A DNA stretch of 64,000 bases from Haliclona indistincta (taxonomy: Eukaryota > Porifera > Demospongiae > Haplosclerida > Chalinidae). The notes under the pieces are model-generated. The model was not told the origin of the DNA and searched no databases. It saw nothing but the letters and a program-made list of their open reading frames with translations. A program made the position numbers and the translations under genes. The first letter of the stretch is position 1, and each line of letters starts with the position of its first letter. The DNA lies in assembly GCA_964017065.1 (NCBI GenBank), contig OZ024783.1, positions 2,159,272-2,223,271 on the forward strand. Reading direction: 5' to 3'. Shown in pieces: positions 24,501 through 36,654 of the stretch.

Positions 24501-27500
24501 GATTTCTCGATCGTGATCCATTGTCAGCTTAATGTTAGACGCCATTATTGTGATTGCGCAATACGCACGTGACCAAGCAATGGGTAGCGCACGTGACCAA
24601 GCAGCTAAAGTATCGCTGCGCCGTGTGGATCACTATCACGGAGAACACACACACGGCATTTGTCTGGAGTCTTCGAAGAACGGTAAGCTCGTGTAGGATC
24701 GCCATTCTGCACTTGCCAGATAATTATAACCGTCTACAAACAAGTGTGGGCGGGGCTCGTATGCACTGCATGCATGCGTACGTAGCTTAACAATTTTAGC
24801 TACAAGTTTAAGAAAAGCCATCAACAACAGGAATACTAAACTAATGGTGGAAGCAAAGACTTCTCCGTACATGCATGATATTGAACTGGACTTCACTAAA
24901 AAGAAAAAAGGACACAAACAAGAAATTAAAAAGATTTCTATCGAAATCAAAAGGATGTAGTGATGAAGAAATCTACCACTGGTTCACAATGTAAACCAAC
25001 AAGGAACAAGCATAGAATGGTAACACGATTGACTTGCTAACAGACCATAGATCCCTACATCTGTGGCTGTACATAAGATCAATATTTTGTCACAAGCTGA
25101 ATTCTATTGAAAGTGTCAGTCAACAGTAAATAGCTTACTAGCTATAGTCTGGCCACAGCAGCCACTGATGTAGGGATCTATGGTCTGTTAGCAAGTCAAT
25201 CGTGTTACCATTCTATGCTTGTTCCTTGTTGGTTTACATTGTGAACCAGTGGTAGATTTCTTCATCACTACATCCTTTGATTTCGATAGAAATCTTTTTA
25301 ATTTCTTACAGTATGAAATCAACAGCAGGTGATTTCAAGTCATGTTGTTGAGCTCCATAAGAACATTTGAGTGCAGTGTTCTCCTGAGTTTGCTATTAGG
25401 GAAACACTATTGACAAAAGTTCATGGGAGTACAAATAAGGAAGACAAGTAAATGGTGAATTAGGTAAAATAGCTCCTCCCAAAAATTGCAATGAAAAACA
25501 GTTGTTGAAAACCCTTACTGGCATACTGTAACAACTCAATCTTAATCTTTATTCTCTTCCTACAATAGGTCCACCAACTGCTCCTCGTAATCTCAATACA
25601 TCTTTTTTGAATGGTACAATGATAACTCTCACCTGGTTACCTCCCATTAACACTGGTGGACGCTCTGACCTCCGATATGATGTTTCTTATGTGGAAGGAA
25701 CAACGAACATTACACAAAGCAGCACCGTCAATAATATTACACTGAGCTCTCTCATCCCTCTCACAAACTACTTCATTTCTGTGGAAGCTGTGAATGGAGT
25801 ATCTGAACAAGTGGGCAACCCTGCTGAAAGGACAGCCTATATAAATGTCACCACACCTCGACAATGTAATTGATGCTTCCTGTTTCTTTTAATATGTTCT
25901 TTGAACTTTCATTATGCGCTCCTGCACACTGAATTATTCTTATACTATTTGTTTTTCCTATTAGCTCTGTTGATGCTAATGTTTCCTTTTGTCACCTCTG
26001 ACCCTTATTTTCTCTTAGCCTTACCTGTAGCTTGTCCACCTGAACACTTCAAGTCCTCTCGTAGTAACACTGAGATGTGTCGTCCATGTCCAGGATTAAG
26101 TTCATCACCTGTTGGTAACCAGACAGTGTGCATGTGTGATACTGGATATTATCGAGCACCATCTGACTCACCAAGTGATGCCTGCACAGGTGAGTAGTAC
26201 TGTTTGTTAGCTTTTTGGTTTCATAGTTGTGACAAACCTTCCTACACACAAACACACTAAAACAGACCCGAGCATCCATGGACACATATTTAGTGTAACC
26301 TATAATTCACCATATAGTACTGCAGTACAGCAGAATTCATGACTATATACTGGAATTTGTATGTACACTTGTGTGGGCACCTATAATTCACCATAACCTA
26401 TAATTCACCATATAGTACTGCAGTACAGCAGAATTCATGACTATATACTGGAATTTGTATGTACACTTGTGTGGGCATAGATTTGTGCATTGCAATTTTT
26501 GCTTTCACAGTGAAGTCTGAATGCTATCAATCCTCTGTTATGTTGCAATCATTATCTGTATGGTCTATTACAGTATGAAATGAAGCACCAAAGGTGCAGA
26601 TGCCTCGGTGGAATGCAACCATTTCACATACACAGCAACAAACTACAGCTATTATACCTTTCTGTACAGCAATCACAATGCAGTATAATAGTTATGCAAT
26701 CAGAAGCCGATCAGTGCTGACCACTTATTCAACTAGGTGTGTTCAGTTTGAGTGCAGGGCACAGCACACAAGCGAGATAGCGTCCATAGCTTGCTTACAC
26801 AATTGCATGCTGTAGTGAAATTCTAACCTATCAGGTTCTTGGCAGTCAGCTGTGGATAGCTTTGCCTTTGAAGAACTCCACAGCCATGATCGGATCGCGA
26901 GTGAGCAAATTGCGCCATAACTCACGAACTATAAGCTTCGTATAAAGTTTTCCAATGCATGCATGTTCTAAAGCGAGATAATACCGTGTTCTACTTGCAT
27001 TGCTAGTTTCAGAGCTTACATTTCAGCGTGCGATACAAAACCGAACCAGCCGTGAGCAATTCACGCGGTAACTTACGCACTAAGCTTTAAAATCAACGTT
27101 CTTGAAATTCAAATGTGAACAAGTATCGATTTTTACCCTTGTTGCTTGTTTCAGCGATTAGTTTTCAGCGAGCTACGAGAAATCGTTGCGAAAGAATGAC
27201 TGACTGACTGACTGACTGACTGACTGACTGACTGACTGACTGACTGACTGACTGACTGACTGACTGACTGACTGACTGACTGACTGACTGACTGACTGAC
27301 TGACTGACTGACTGACTGACTGACTGACTGACTGACTGACTGACTGACTGACTGACTGACTGACTGACTGACTGACTGACTGACTGACTGACTGACTGAC
27401 TGACTGACTGACTGACTGACTGACTGACTGACTGACTGACTGACTGACTGACTGACTGACTGACTGACTGACTGACTGACTGACTGACTGACTGACTGAC

Positions 27501-27545
27501 TGACTGACTGACTGACTGACTGACTGACTGACTGACTGACTGACT

Positions 27546-27585
<40 letters not shown>

Positions 27586-29088
27586 GACAACACGACTACT
27601 GTCTGCCTCGTGGCTCTGCCCACCGAGGCATAATCAACAGCAGGTGGTTTCGGGTCATGTTGTGTAGTTGAGCTCCATAAGAACATTTGAGTGCAGCGTT
27701 CTCCTGAGTTTGCTATTAGGGAAACACTATTGACCAAAGTTTATTGGAGTACAGTAAAGATTAGGCAAAATAGCACCTCTCAAAAAATTGCAAAGAAAAT
27801 TAACCACTGGTTGAAAACCCTTACTAGCATACTCAATCTTAATCTTTATTCTCTTCCTATAATAGCTCCACCAACTGCTCCTCGTAATCTCAATACATCT
27901 TTTTTGAGTGGTATATTGATAACTCTCACCTGGTTACCTCCCATTAATACTGGTGGACGCTCTGACCTCCGATATGATGTTTCTTATGTGGAAGGAACAA
28001 GGAAAATTACTCAAAGCAGCACCGTCAATAATATTATATTGACATCTCTCATCCCTCTCACAAGATACCTCATTTCTGTGGAAGCTGTGAATGGAGTATC
28101 TGACCAAGTGGGGAACCCTGCTGAAAGGACAGCCTATATAAATGTCACCACACCTCGACAACGTAATTGATGCTTCCTGTTTCTTTTACTTCTGCTAGGA
28201 GCGAATAATGAGAGTGCAAAGTAGTATGTTCTTTGAACTTTCATTATGCGCTCCTGTACACTGAGTTATTCTTATACTATTTGTTTTTCCTATTAGCTCC
28301 AAGTGAAACACAGATGGTTACATTGATAGGCAACACATTATCATGGCAGGAACCAGCTAACCTGTACGGAGAGATCTTGTTGCGGTTTGAAATACTGGCG
28401 GCACGATCTAACGACTCTTCTAGAGCTGAGGTCATACACGTCATAGAACCGCCTACCACAAGCTTCTCACTGGATGAGCTGCGTCCACTGCTTCCTGCCG
28501 GACAAAGTTTTGTGTGGGTAAGTATGTCAAACTTAATCTCATAATGTATTTCAGCTTCCAACTTTTGAATAATACACTGCTCTAGCTACATTTGATCATC
28601 ATAATAACTACTACCCTCTCACTGTGTGTCTATTCCCTAGGTACGAGCAGTGAGCACAGGTGGTGATGGAGTCATTGTAGCATCTGGAATCTCAATAACA
28701 GGACGAACAGCTGAGATGTCAGCGTCAGTCGGGATCATTATTGGTGCCTCTGCTGGAGCCATATTATGCATACTTGGTATTGCTCTGTTGCTGGTCATCT
28801 GCCTAATAATCCTCATTGTAATGTGAGTGCTCTCTCTCTCTCTCTCCTCTGATTCATATTCTGCACATGCTACTTTTATTCTCATTTTCCTTGTTGTATA
28901 GAGCAAGGAAACGGGCAAAACAGGAGAAATATGGTAAGCTATTGTAATCTAATAATTATATAAGTCAGAGTTCATTGTCGTGGCAATTAACATCAAAGTT
29001 TACTTCAATATTATTGTTTGCAGTGCAAGCTTTATATTCAGTAGGTGAGGATAGTGCAGCAGCTTCGAAAGTTGTTTTTTCTAATTAA
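18796..29088 (+). CDS. Eph-like receptor, tandem Cys-FN3 cassettes, no kinase
   Basis: Exon model: 18796-19029, 19116-19743, 19918-20076, 22650-22946, 23102-23260, 25569-25865, 26031-26189, 27866-28162, 28297-28517, 28641-28822, 28902-28933 and 29024-29088. All junctions are phase-consistent; total 2730 nt, 909 aa. A signal peptide (MSSLLAVLLLMLIPA) is followed by an Eph-type ligand-binding domain (VVLLDT, QNNWLIT, GAYLALVDEGTCVYISRLVV). Three nearly identical Cys-rich modules (MCRPCPGLSSSPVG, CDTGYYRAPSD) each precede an FN3 module (LTWLPPINTGGRSDLRYD); a fourth FN3 and a TM helix (IGASAGAILCILGIALLLVI) follow. Typical Eph receptors have one Cys region, two FN3, TM, kinase and SAM. Here the tail is about 32 residues (ARKRAKQEKYVQALY ...) and no kinase occurs downstream. 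Cassette exons are phase 1-1, so skipping would keep the frame. The exon 1 donor could instead be at 19045. Confidence 0.88.
20273..20875. mobile_element. piggyBac-type MITE in receptor intron
   Basis: 603 bp with ends ccctttaa / ttaaaggg, flanked by TTAA at 20269-20272 and 20876-20879. CCC/GGG ends plus TTAA are typical of piggyBac elements. The equivalent introns of the second and third cassettes lack it. The ORFs inside (20519-20816) have no transposase motif. Confidence 0.8.
21469..22482 (+). mobile_element. TGCCTCGGTGG-family element with internal minisatellite
   Basis: It begins tgccgaggtgtgggcggagc and ends caccgaggcatctgcacc, as in the family at 33312-35242. The interior has (TG)n, the family block gttttcgagttatggcg, and a minisatellite at about 21955-22400 with a 22-25 bp unit (ttctgctgcttgcatgcttc). 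The paralogous intron of cassette 2 (near 25405) joins ctattga directly to caaaagttcatgg, so that is the empty site. The Cys/Leu-rich ORFs in the minisatellite are artefacts. Confidence 0.75.
23386..23940. mobile_element. MITE in receptor intron, ATAACCGGTAATTTTCG ends
   Basis: Left end cgtataaccggtaattttcg and right end cgaaaattaccggttataat are inverted repeats, and further gaaaatt blocks pair inside. In the third-cassette intron aattcaccat is followed directly by atagtactgcagtac (near 26310), which is the empty site. Borders are good to about 10 bp. No coding capacity is recognised. Confidence 0.75.
24110..25310. repeat. Intronic insertion with long foldback
   Basis: About 150-bp arms at 24915-25065 and 25165-25310 are inverted copies (gatttctatcgaaatcaaaa ... 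ggttcacaatgtaaacc ... cagaccatagatccctaca). A direct relative of the right arm is at 21225-21355 in the first cassette intron. The left part (24110-24900) contains cacgtgacca repeats but no recognised gene. The third-cassette intron lacks this material. Confidence 0.6.
26585..27630 (-). mobile_element. TGCCTCGGTGG-family element, inverted, with GACT array
   Basis: On the plus strand it reads from gcaccaaaggtgcagatgcc to ctctgcccaccgaggca, the reverse complement of the family ends. It includes the (GACT)n array at 27199-27548. The cassette 2 intron has cagtatgaaatcaacagcagg uninterrupted near 25305-25325, so it is the empty site. The QSVS-repeat ORF is an artefact of the array. Confidence 0.75.
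27199..27548. repeat. GACT tetranucleotide array, about 87 units
   Basis: A perfect or near-perfect (GACT)n run of about 350 bp followed by five gacagaat units. All frames that cross it are low complexity. Confidence 0.95.
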
Positions 29089-29456
29089 GAAACAGAGATC
29101 AGTCATGTGACTAATCCATCGTATATCATTTTGTCCTGATATCATATCATTATTATCTGCATGTAGAAATAGGTTTACTTACCCTAGTGCTTTGTTAGAT
29201 GTATTTTGTTTTTTGAAATACACAATACTACAAATGCTGTTACAAGTCATAACATTATATTGCACACACAACGAACTATGCTCTGAGCATGCAATTGCTA
29301 AGAGCATGCAGTTGTTCACTGGATAGAGCAACGGGTGTCATCATCTTTGTCACTATCCCTCCTGCATGGATATTAGACAATAATTGACTGATCAATGACA
29401 AAATTCAAATAGCTACTTGTACATGTATATAACATGGCTATATTAACAACTATTTC
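29089..29456. other. Tail-to-tail intergenic region
   Basis: AT-rich 3' flanks between the Eph-like receptor and the VWA gene. Searched for kinase-like exons continuing the receptor; none seen. Confidence 0.6.
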
Positions 29457-32400
29457 TTACCTGGAAGTGCTAGGCCGTGGCGCTGAAGAGCTTGAGCTAG
29501 ATGATGCACGAACTGCTACTGCAGTGCTGGAAGACGGTCGTGCCTGGGTGGTAGTAACTGGCCTTGATGTGCTAGATGAGGGTGTGGCTGTCCTTGTCTG
29601 CACCACCCTGTATTGTGTATAGGTACATATAGTTATTGGTATAATTATGGTCATCTGTAGCCTATAATACAACACAAAAAGTCTTATCAGTTACAATCCC
29701 TTCCCCAGTACCCAGAATGAGCCTTGGTGAAAGCAGCGCAAAAAGTTTGTACAGCACCAATGCTTTTCTCGTACTGTTCTTGTATCCAAAGAACATAAAT
29801 ATTATAACATTCATAAAAGGTACTAGCCGTAGCTAATCAATATTTGCACCTGCAACACATTTCTCAATCATTCATCAAAGTCTCACTTTCTATTGTGTAC
29901 ATAAAGGAACTGACCCAGTAGTGCGTATAACTACTGCTCCAGTTGGTCGTGATGAAGAGGCAGTAGATGGTGGAGTACGAGTCTGAGATGGTGGACTGGA
30001 ACTACTTGATGGCCCACCAGTACTGTAGATAAAACAAAATAATATATTTACATGATCACTAAAATAATTGTAACATTATAATGAGGGTATTAACTGAACA
30101 TTGATGGTATCAAGCAATTGTCATACGAACCACATTATATGAATGTACAATTAAAATTTTTACATTGCTCGAGCACTAGGAGGTGCAGGTCTTATCCGTG
30201 CTGGTGGTGGGCTGTCATCATCATCGTCATCATCTCCAACCATCATTGCCGTCATCATTGTCATCATGGCTTCCTAACGTATGTATGAGAGCACATACAA
30301 TGTGTGCTGACATAGTTACCAGCTCAGCTTCTTCCACAGCTTCACCTAAATCACGAAGGAAGGCAGCCAGCGCCAACTGTGAACGCAGTCGCTGCATATC
30401 TGTGGTAGTGCGAATAATTTATTTTGACTTAAAATTGTAAATGCTGTTAGGTATTATTGTCTAGTCAGCATCAATTGTTCACAGTTAGTTTATTTATGGT
30501 ATTCTGCATGTGCGTGCTGTGAACAGAATCTATTACGGTTGCTAGTTTACAACACATACTGGAACTGACCTGATGCGAATTGCATTGCAAATCGAACAAG
30601 GAGCACCTTCATGTGGTGACAGTACTTAACAATCAATTTCAAATATTTATTCAACTTGCCTGTCGCCTGAAAAAAGTGCTCAATTCACTGACGTGACCAA
30701 CCACAACAAACATCCCTCTGGTGACTTGAGCAATAGCCTGCAGTAGCTCCGTGTCACAACTACCACACCCAACACAAGCAATAGGGATCGGATGAGGTAG
30801 GCCGAGTTGTCGCCACCCAGGGCCAAACCCAAGAGCTGTTGCTAGAACTTTCTTCTTGCCCTGTAAGAAAAAAGTGTGTAAAAGTGTACATATAGCTAGC
30901 TGCAGTGTGTATAGTTGTGACTGACACTGATGTACTATATTGGGCTGTATAAACCTTCCATAGTAAATTCCATTGGTGAAGTTATCTTAAAATTTTAATT
31001 TAGTCATGCTTTTTAAATTTTGACGGCGAAAAGGTACCACAGTTGTGACTGTGTAATTGCATGGGTACCCCATCACCTTAGCATAATATCAGGAGCGCAT
31101 AATGAGAGAGCGACGTAATATAGTATCAATGACTTTAATTGTTATTGTGTGTGGTACATAGCTAACTATTTATAACTATTATGCTGTAAACTTCTGTGCA
31201 TGTCAATGGCTGACATGTGAAGGTCTTACATGTTATAATATTGGTAATTGCTGGTTGATGCATGTGTACACAATGCTACAGAGCTGCAGCTGTGTTTGGG
31301 TGATAAGATGTATAGGCATACAACATAATATAGATGAATGTATAGAGCTTGTACATGTACAATAATAGTGACATTCTATTGAAGCAAAAACAATTTAGGT
31401 GCAACTACAAACATGAATTAGCTGCCAACAATTATAGTTGACTTCAATGGCTATAATGCAGTATGAATATGATGTGAAACACTTCTGACATTGCCAGTAC
31501 CACACATCAAATAATATGTACCTCCACTTGACCTTCAGAGTCTGAGGGCTCTCCGTCCGTCATCAGGATAATCCGTGGTGTCAGTGCTAGTCCACACATC
31601 CTCACAATACCACCTGCATGCAGCAGTATTGTTAGTATTTGGTAGCAACAATTATAGTGTGTGTAGTGCTAAAATCTACTTTGCCTCTATGTCTAGACAT
31701 CTCTCACCATAAGCTAATACGAATACTGTTCTCAGCGCATACCTTCCAACGACCACACAGCAGCCATTACGCAACACAACCCTTATTACCACACCCTGTA
31801 CAGTATATCTTATTCAACTGGCCATTCTGTAGAATTTCTTTGAGAGCATCCAGTAACCCATCCATCATGGCGGTGGTGCCTCCAGAATTCAGTGAATCTG
31901 TGTAAAATTAATTTTGTATAAGATTATAAGCAGGAGCTTATTATTTCAAGGAGCATACAGCCGTGAAACAGCAGAAATGAAATGGGCTGCTATTGTGCAC
32001 GAGATTTATAAAGTCCTACAGTACCGGCAGTGTGCGTGCACACGTGACCATACAAAAAGTGCCTAACAAGGAAATTTTTTCAATGCACCAAGCAGCAGAT
32101 ATATTTTGTGCTATGACCACTAACGTTATTCAAAGTTGTACGCTTCTTGGAATGATAAGCTCCGGTTATAATGTACATAACTAAAACAGTAATGTGCATA
32201 CTGGCACTGTTTGGCAATGCTATTACACAATCCAAAACACTATCTGATATGTATATTTCATATCAAGCGTATTGCCAAATATGGCATGTCATTCCTTTGT
32301 GTCAACATGTAAACTCCAATGTTATATAGCTAGCTTCCTTGTTTGTAACAAGCTAGCAACCTCTATTTAGCCAGCCAGTTTAATTATAATAAGACACTTA

Positions 32401-33114
32401 TGCTATGTACATAGTGAGTGCCATGGGAATCACATCAAATCAGTCATGCATGCACTTACTAACTGCTCGTCGGCAGCGAGCATAGTCATTTGTGAGACTC
32501 TGAACTATCCTGGAGCTGGCATGAAATTCCACAACAGCGATGTTTTCCTACAAGTAAGCCAGAGAGAGAGAATTCAGTGGTACTGATGTGCACGTGGCGT
32601 CTATGTTTTGCTTTCAGTCTACTCCTAATGATAATCATGTACGATGATGTTGATATAACCATAGGTTAGTAGTATTTATAATCTATGATGTAACATTATT
32701 CAAATACTTGTTTTGATTCTTAAAAATAAATTTCTTATGGTAATATTTTTGATACTCTGGTTTGCAGATGATCATTAATCTAACACACAGCTGCTAGAAA
32801 GCTTTGTAATAACCTCCATTTCCTCCAGGCTCCAGGAAGCCAGCACTGCCAAATCACAATTATGACCGCTCAAATTAAGGTGCGTGCCATAATTAGCGAA
32901 GCCCAGCTTTAGCTAGCTCAAATTTCCCGGCGTACAATATACATGCGTTGCACGCGCACTTATAACGTGTACAGTATGTTACCTTGAGTCCAGTTTGACG
33001 CGCTGTCTCTTCGACTCCATCAAGAAATGTGTTGCAGGCTCGCTTCAGTTCAGTGATCCCCCGCCCCGCCATGGATCCGGACGTGTCTAATAGGAGAATA
33101 GTGTCCAGTGGCAT
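29457..33114 (-). CDS. von Willebrand factor A domain protein, 368 aa
   Basis: Reverse-strand exons: 32983-33114, 32460-32547, 31790-31897, 31522-31613, 30660-30860, 30570-30606, 30320-30399, 30164-30273, 29915-30022 and 29457-29607; 1107 nt in total, all phases consistent. Residues 1-200 form a VWA domain with a complete MIDAS: DTSGS near the start, the Thr in SGGTTAMMDG, and the Asp in ILMTDGEPSD. There is no signal peptide, so it is probably cytosolic. The C-terminal part has an acidic run (GDDDDDDDS), then Pro/Ser/Thr-rich sequence ending APRPSTSR. The intron at 30607-30659 has a GC donor (cag/gcaagt). The family name is unknown to me. The ATG at 33112-33114 fits because VWA folds start with this hydrophobic strand. 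Confidence 0.82.
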
Positions 33115-33311
33115 GTTTGTTTCTTTGACAGCTGAATCGAGCTAATGCGGAATATGCTGGCTCTGAGATGACCGACCGACAAGCAAAAATAAAAATCAAT
33201 TCTTTGCATGACGTCATGCATGTAGAGTCTACGTCTAACACAATGCAATCATTGTGCATATCAATGGTGACAAGTACATACAGGACAGTATACGCATAAA
33301 CACGATCATTA

Positions 33312-35242
33312 TGCCTCGGTGGGCGGAGCCACGAGGCATACAGTAGTTCGTTTGTTTGTTTGTTTGTTTGTCAGTCATTATGCCTCGGTGGGCGGAGCCA
33401 CGAGGCATACTGTAATCGCGTTGTCTGTCATTCTGTCTGTCAGTCTGTCTGTTACACCATTTTTGCGGCGCACGCTGAACGGTGAGCTCTGAAACTTGCA
33501 ATGCAGGTATAACTTGACATTATCTCAGTTGTGTATTAGCGAAAGTTCGATGCAAAGCTTTGTTCTAGAGTTATGGCGCGGTTTGCTTAGTTTGTTTACC
33601 GTTGCTGGTGATCTGGACTTCTCCAAAGGCAAAGCTGTCCACACTTGACTGCCTAGAAGCTGATAGGTTAGAATTTTACTACAGGATAGCAGCGCAGGTC
33701 CAGAGAAATCGTGTAAGCAAGCTATGGAAGCTATCTCGCTCGTGGTATGCGTGTGCTGTAATGAACATTGTAGACACGCCCAGTTGAATTGTGGTCAGCA
33801 CTGCATGATTGGCTTCTGATTGCATAACTAAAGCACTGCATTGTGACTGCTGTACAGAAATCCTGTATGCATGCATCTGCAGTTGCTGTGTTTGTGGAAT
33901 GGTGGATAGCTGTGTTTCAGTGTGGATATAATGTCAATCAACCGAGGCATCAGCACCTATGGTGCTATTTTTATGCCTCGGTGGGCGGAGCCACGAGGCA
34001 TACTGTAATCGCGTTGTCTGTCATTCTGTCTGTCAGTCTGTCTGTTACACCATTTTTGCGGCGCACGCTGAACGGTGAGCTCTGAAACTTGCAATGCAGG
34101 TATAACTCGACATTATCTCGGTTGTGTATTAGCGAAAGTTCGATGCAAAGCTTTGTTCTAGAGTTATGGCGCGGTTTGCTTAGTTTGTTTACCGTTGCTG
34201 GTGATCTGGACTTCTCCAAAGGCAAAGCTGTCCACACTTGACTGCCTAGAAGCTGATAGGTTTGAATTGTACTACAGGATAGCAGCGCAGGTCCAGAGAA
34301 ATCGTGTAAGCAAGCTATGGAAGCTATCTCGCTCGTGGTATGCGTGTGCTGTGCTAAACACTGTAGACACGCCCAGTTCAATTGTGGTTAGCACTGATTG
34401 GCTTCTGATTGCATAACTAAAGCACTGCTTTGTTGATTGCTGTACAGAATCCTGTATACATGCATCTGCAGTTGCTGTGTTTGTGGAATGGTGGATAGTG
34501 TCATTCCACCGAGGCATCTGCACCTTAGGTGCTATTTTTCCGTCTGTTACTTCAGTTTTGCGGCGCACGCTGAACGCCGAGCCCTGAAACTAGCAATGCA
34601 AGTAGAACTCGATATTATCTCGCTTTTCAACATTTGAAATTTGTACACGAAGCTTCGTTCTCGAGTTATGGCGTGATTTGCTTACTTTTTTTACCGTTGC
34701 TGGAGATCTGGACTGCTCCAATGACAAAGCTGTCCACAGTTGACTGCCTAGAAGCTGATAATCAGCTAAGATAGGTTCAAATTTTACTACAGGATATCAG
34801 CGCAGGTCCAGAGAAATCGTGTAAGCAAGCTATGGAAGCTATCTCGCTCGTGGTATGACTGCTGCGCTAAACACTGTAGACACGCCCAGTTGAATTGTGG
34901 TTAGCACTGATTGGCTTCTGATTGCATAACTAAAGCAACTGCTGTACAGAAATCCTGTATGCATGCATCTTTGCTGTACAGAAATCATGTATACATGCAT
35001 CTGCAGCTGTTGTCGTGTTTGTAGAATGGTGGATAGTTACTGTGTTTATGGAATGGTAGATAGTTCTGTTTGTGGATATTTTTGCTTATGGTGTTAGTAA
35101 AAACTGCTAAATGATAAGCTCAAGATCATGTTCAACTAGCAACAGCAGACTTTCATTACTGCTTGTGTATTTCAGTTCAGTGTGTTTAGTCAGACAGCCA
35201 TGTATGCATAACATTCCACCGAGGCATAAGCACCTTCGGTGC
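33312..35242 (+). repeat. Cluster of TGCCTCGGTGG-family copies
   Basis: Copies start at 33312 (short), 33381 and 33974 with tgcctcggtgggcggagcc, and end with accgaggcat...gcacc...ggtgc at about 33965, 34533 and 35242; a third copy from about 34540 lacks its start. They share blocks such as gagttatggcgcggtttgct and acaggatagcagcgcaggtc. Terminal tgcctcggtgg / ccaccgaggca are inverted repeats. No transposase. Small ORFs inside are shared only because the copies are. Confidence 0.75.
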
Positions 35243-35560
35243 CTAGTTTAGATACTGTTTAGCATAAGGATTAAGATAGTTAACTATAAGTAGGGAATTG
35301 TAAAGATAAAAATTTGGTGTCAGATAATAATGATCACACTTGGCTATGCGTTACGTTGTAGAGTGAACCTCAGTGGGCGTGTCACACAGTTTTAACACCT
35401 TCCTCACTAACAAAATGGGATTGTCGTGAGTTCGAATGATCAAGATCTAGAGCACAGTAAGATCTGTGGTAGCTAGTTTAAACAAAAATTAATTTATGAT
35501 AGTTTTTTCGCAATGTTGCACAAATAGATACATGGTGTAATGATGACATCATAGTCACAA
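35243..35560. other. 3' flank of UFL1 duplicate
   Basis: Mostly unique sequence. From about 35510 it matches 42360-42414, so the duplication that made the truncated UFL1 copy begins here. Confidence 0.6.
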
Positions 35561-35925
35561 TTATTGTTTAATAACCAGTGCCTTGATGCCCTCCAGTAAT
35601 GCAGTCAGCTCCTCAGTCACTTTAGACAAACTACCCTCCTCCTCTCCTGCTAATGGCTCCTTCTCCACTGGTCTAGACATTAATTTTAACCTCGTCATCA
35701 CTAGGTCCTGGTAGTGCAGTACTCTAAGATACTCGTCAGGCAGCAAGTGCCGTGAGAGGAGAGATGTAGTGTGTGGCACCAGTCTCCCTGTGATGTGTAT
35801 AATGGAGCCAGTGTGTTGGTGGAACAACAGTACAGTGACAAGATGGAGGACCATAGAGGGATCCTGCTCCTCACTGAGACTAGCTAGTAGAGACTGATAG
35901 TGATCATGAAGTAGTTGCCTACACA

Positions 35926-35931
<6 letters not shown>

Positions 35932-36024
<93 letters not shown>

Positions 36025-36120
36025 GAAGAGTGAGTGAGTGAGTGGGTGAGTGAGTGATTGATTGAGTGTGTGGGTGAGTGAGTGAGTGTGTGTGAGTGGG
36101 TGAGTGTGTGTGTGAGTGAG
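35932..36120. repeat. GA then TGAG microsatellites in UFL1 intron
   Basis: (GA)n to about 36018 followed by GTGAGTGA repeats. The corresponding intron in the other copy (42782-43030) has diverged in length and in unit. Confidence 0.9.
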
Positions 36121-36654
36121 TACTTCTCTTTCTTCTTGTCCATTTTCTTCAGCATGATACCGACAGAACTGTCGAAACACAGATTTTCAAACTGCTCAAA
36201 GAAAACATCGGTCTCCTACACAGAGACATCAGTTACGTCACACACACAACAACACTCAAATCTCTCTCCATTTTTTCTTCCCTCTCTCTTCTTCCCTCTC
36301 TCTCCCACCCCTCTCTCCCTCCCTCTCTCCACTATACCTTTCCAGTCAGACTCGTGTTCACGCCCACTGCTAGCTTCTTCACTGCGCCATCTGCAATTCC
36401 CTCATTGATCATTTTAGTTCTCTTCTACAGCAAACACACAATGGTTCACTCACTCAAGCACGTCAGTTACAAGAGAGTTAAAAGCTGTTGTACCTTCTGA
36501 GCCACATCTGTTGAATCTGATGGGTCTATTTCCTCGTTAGTGTTTGTTAGAAATCTTACGACAAGATTAGTCATTTCTGAACACAGAGAGCGAAGCAAGT
36601 ACTTGCACATTTGAGTCTTTGCATCTCCTGAAAAACACATGTAGGAGAGTAAGA

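Noticed and set aside
27199..27548. Regular short tandem arrays as possible CRISPR
   Set aside because: Units are 4 bp without spacers, in a eukaryotic intron with no cas genes; simple microsatellite.
27165..27737. 190-residue ORF of repeated QSVS on the reverse strand
   Set aside because: It is only the (GACT)n array read in frame; no other feature supports a protein.
29089..29456. Possible kinase exons continuing the Eph-like receptor
   Set aside because: No HRD, DFG or glycine-loop motifs in any frame downstream, and the next gene is a VWA gene on the opposite strand.
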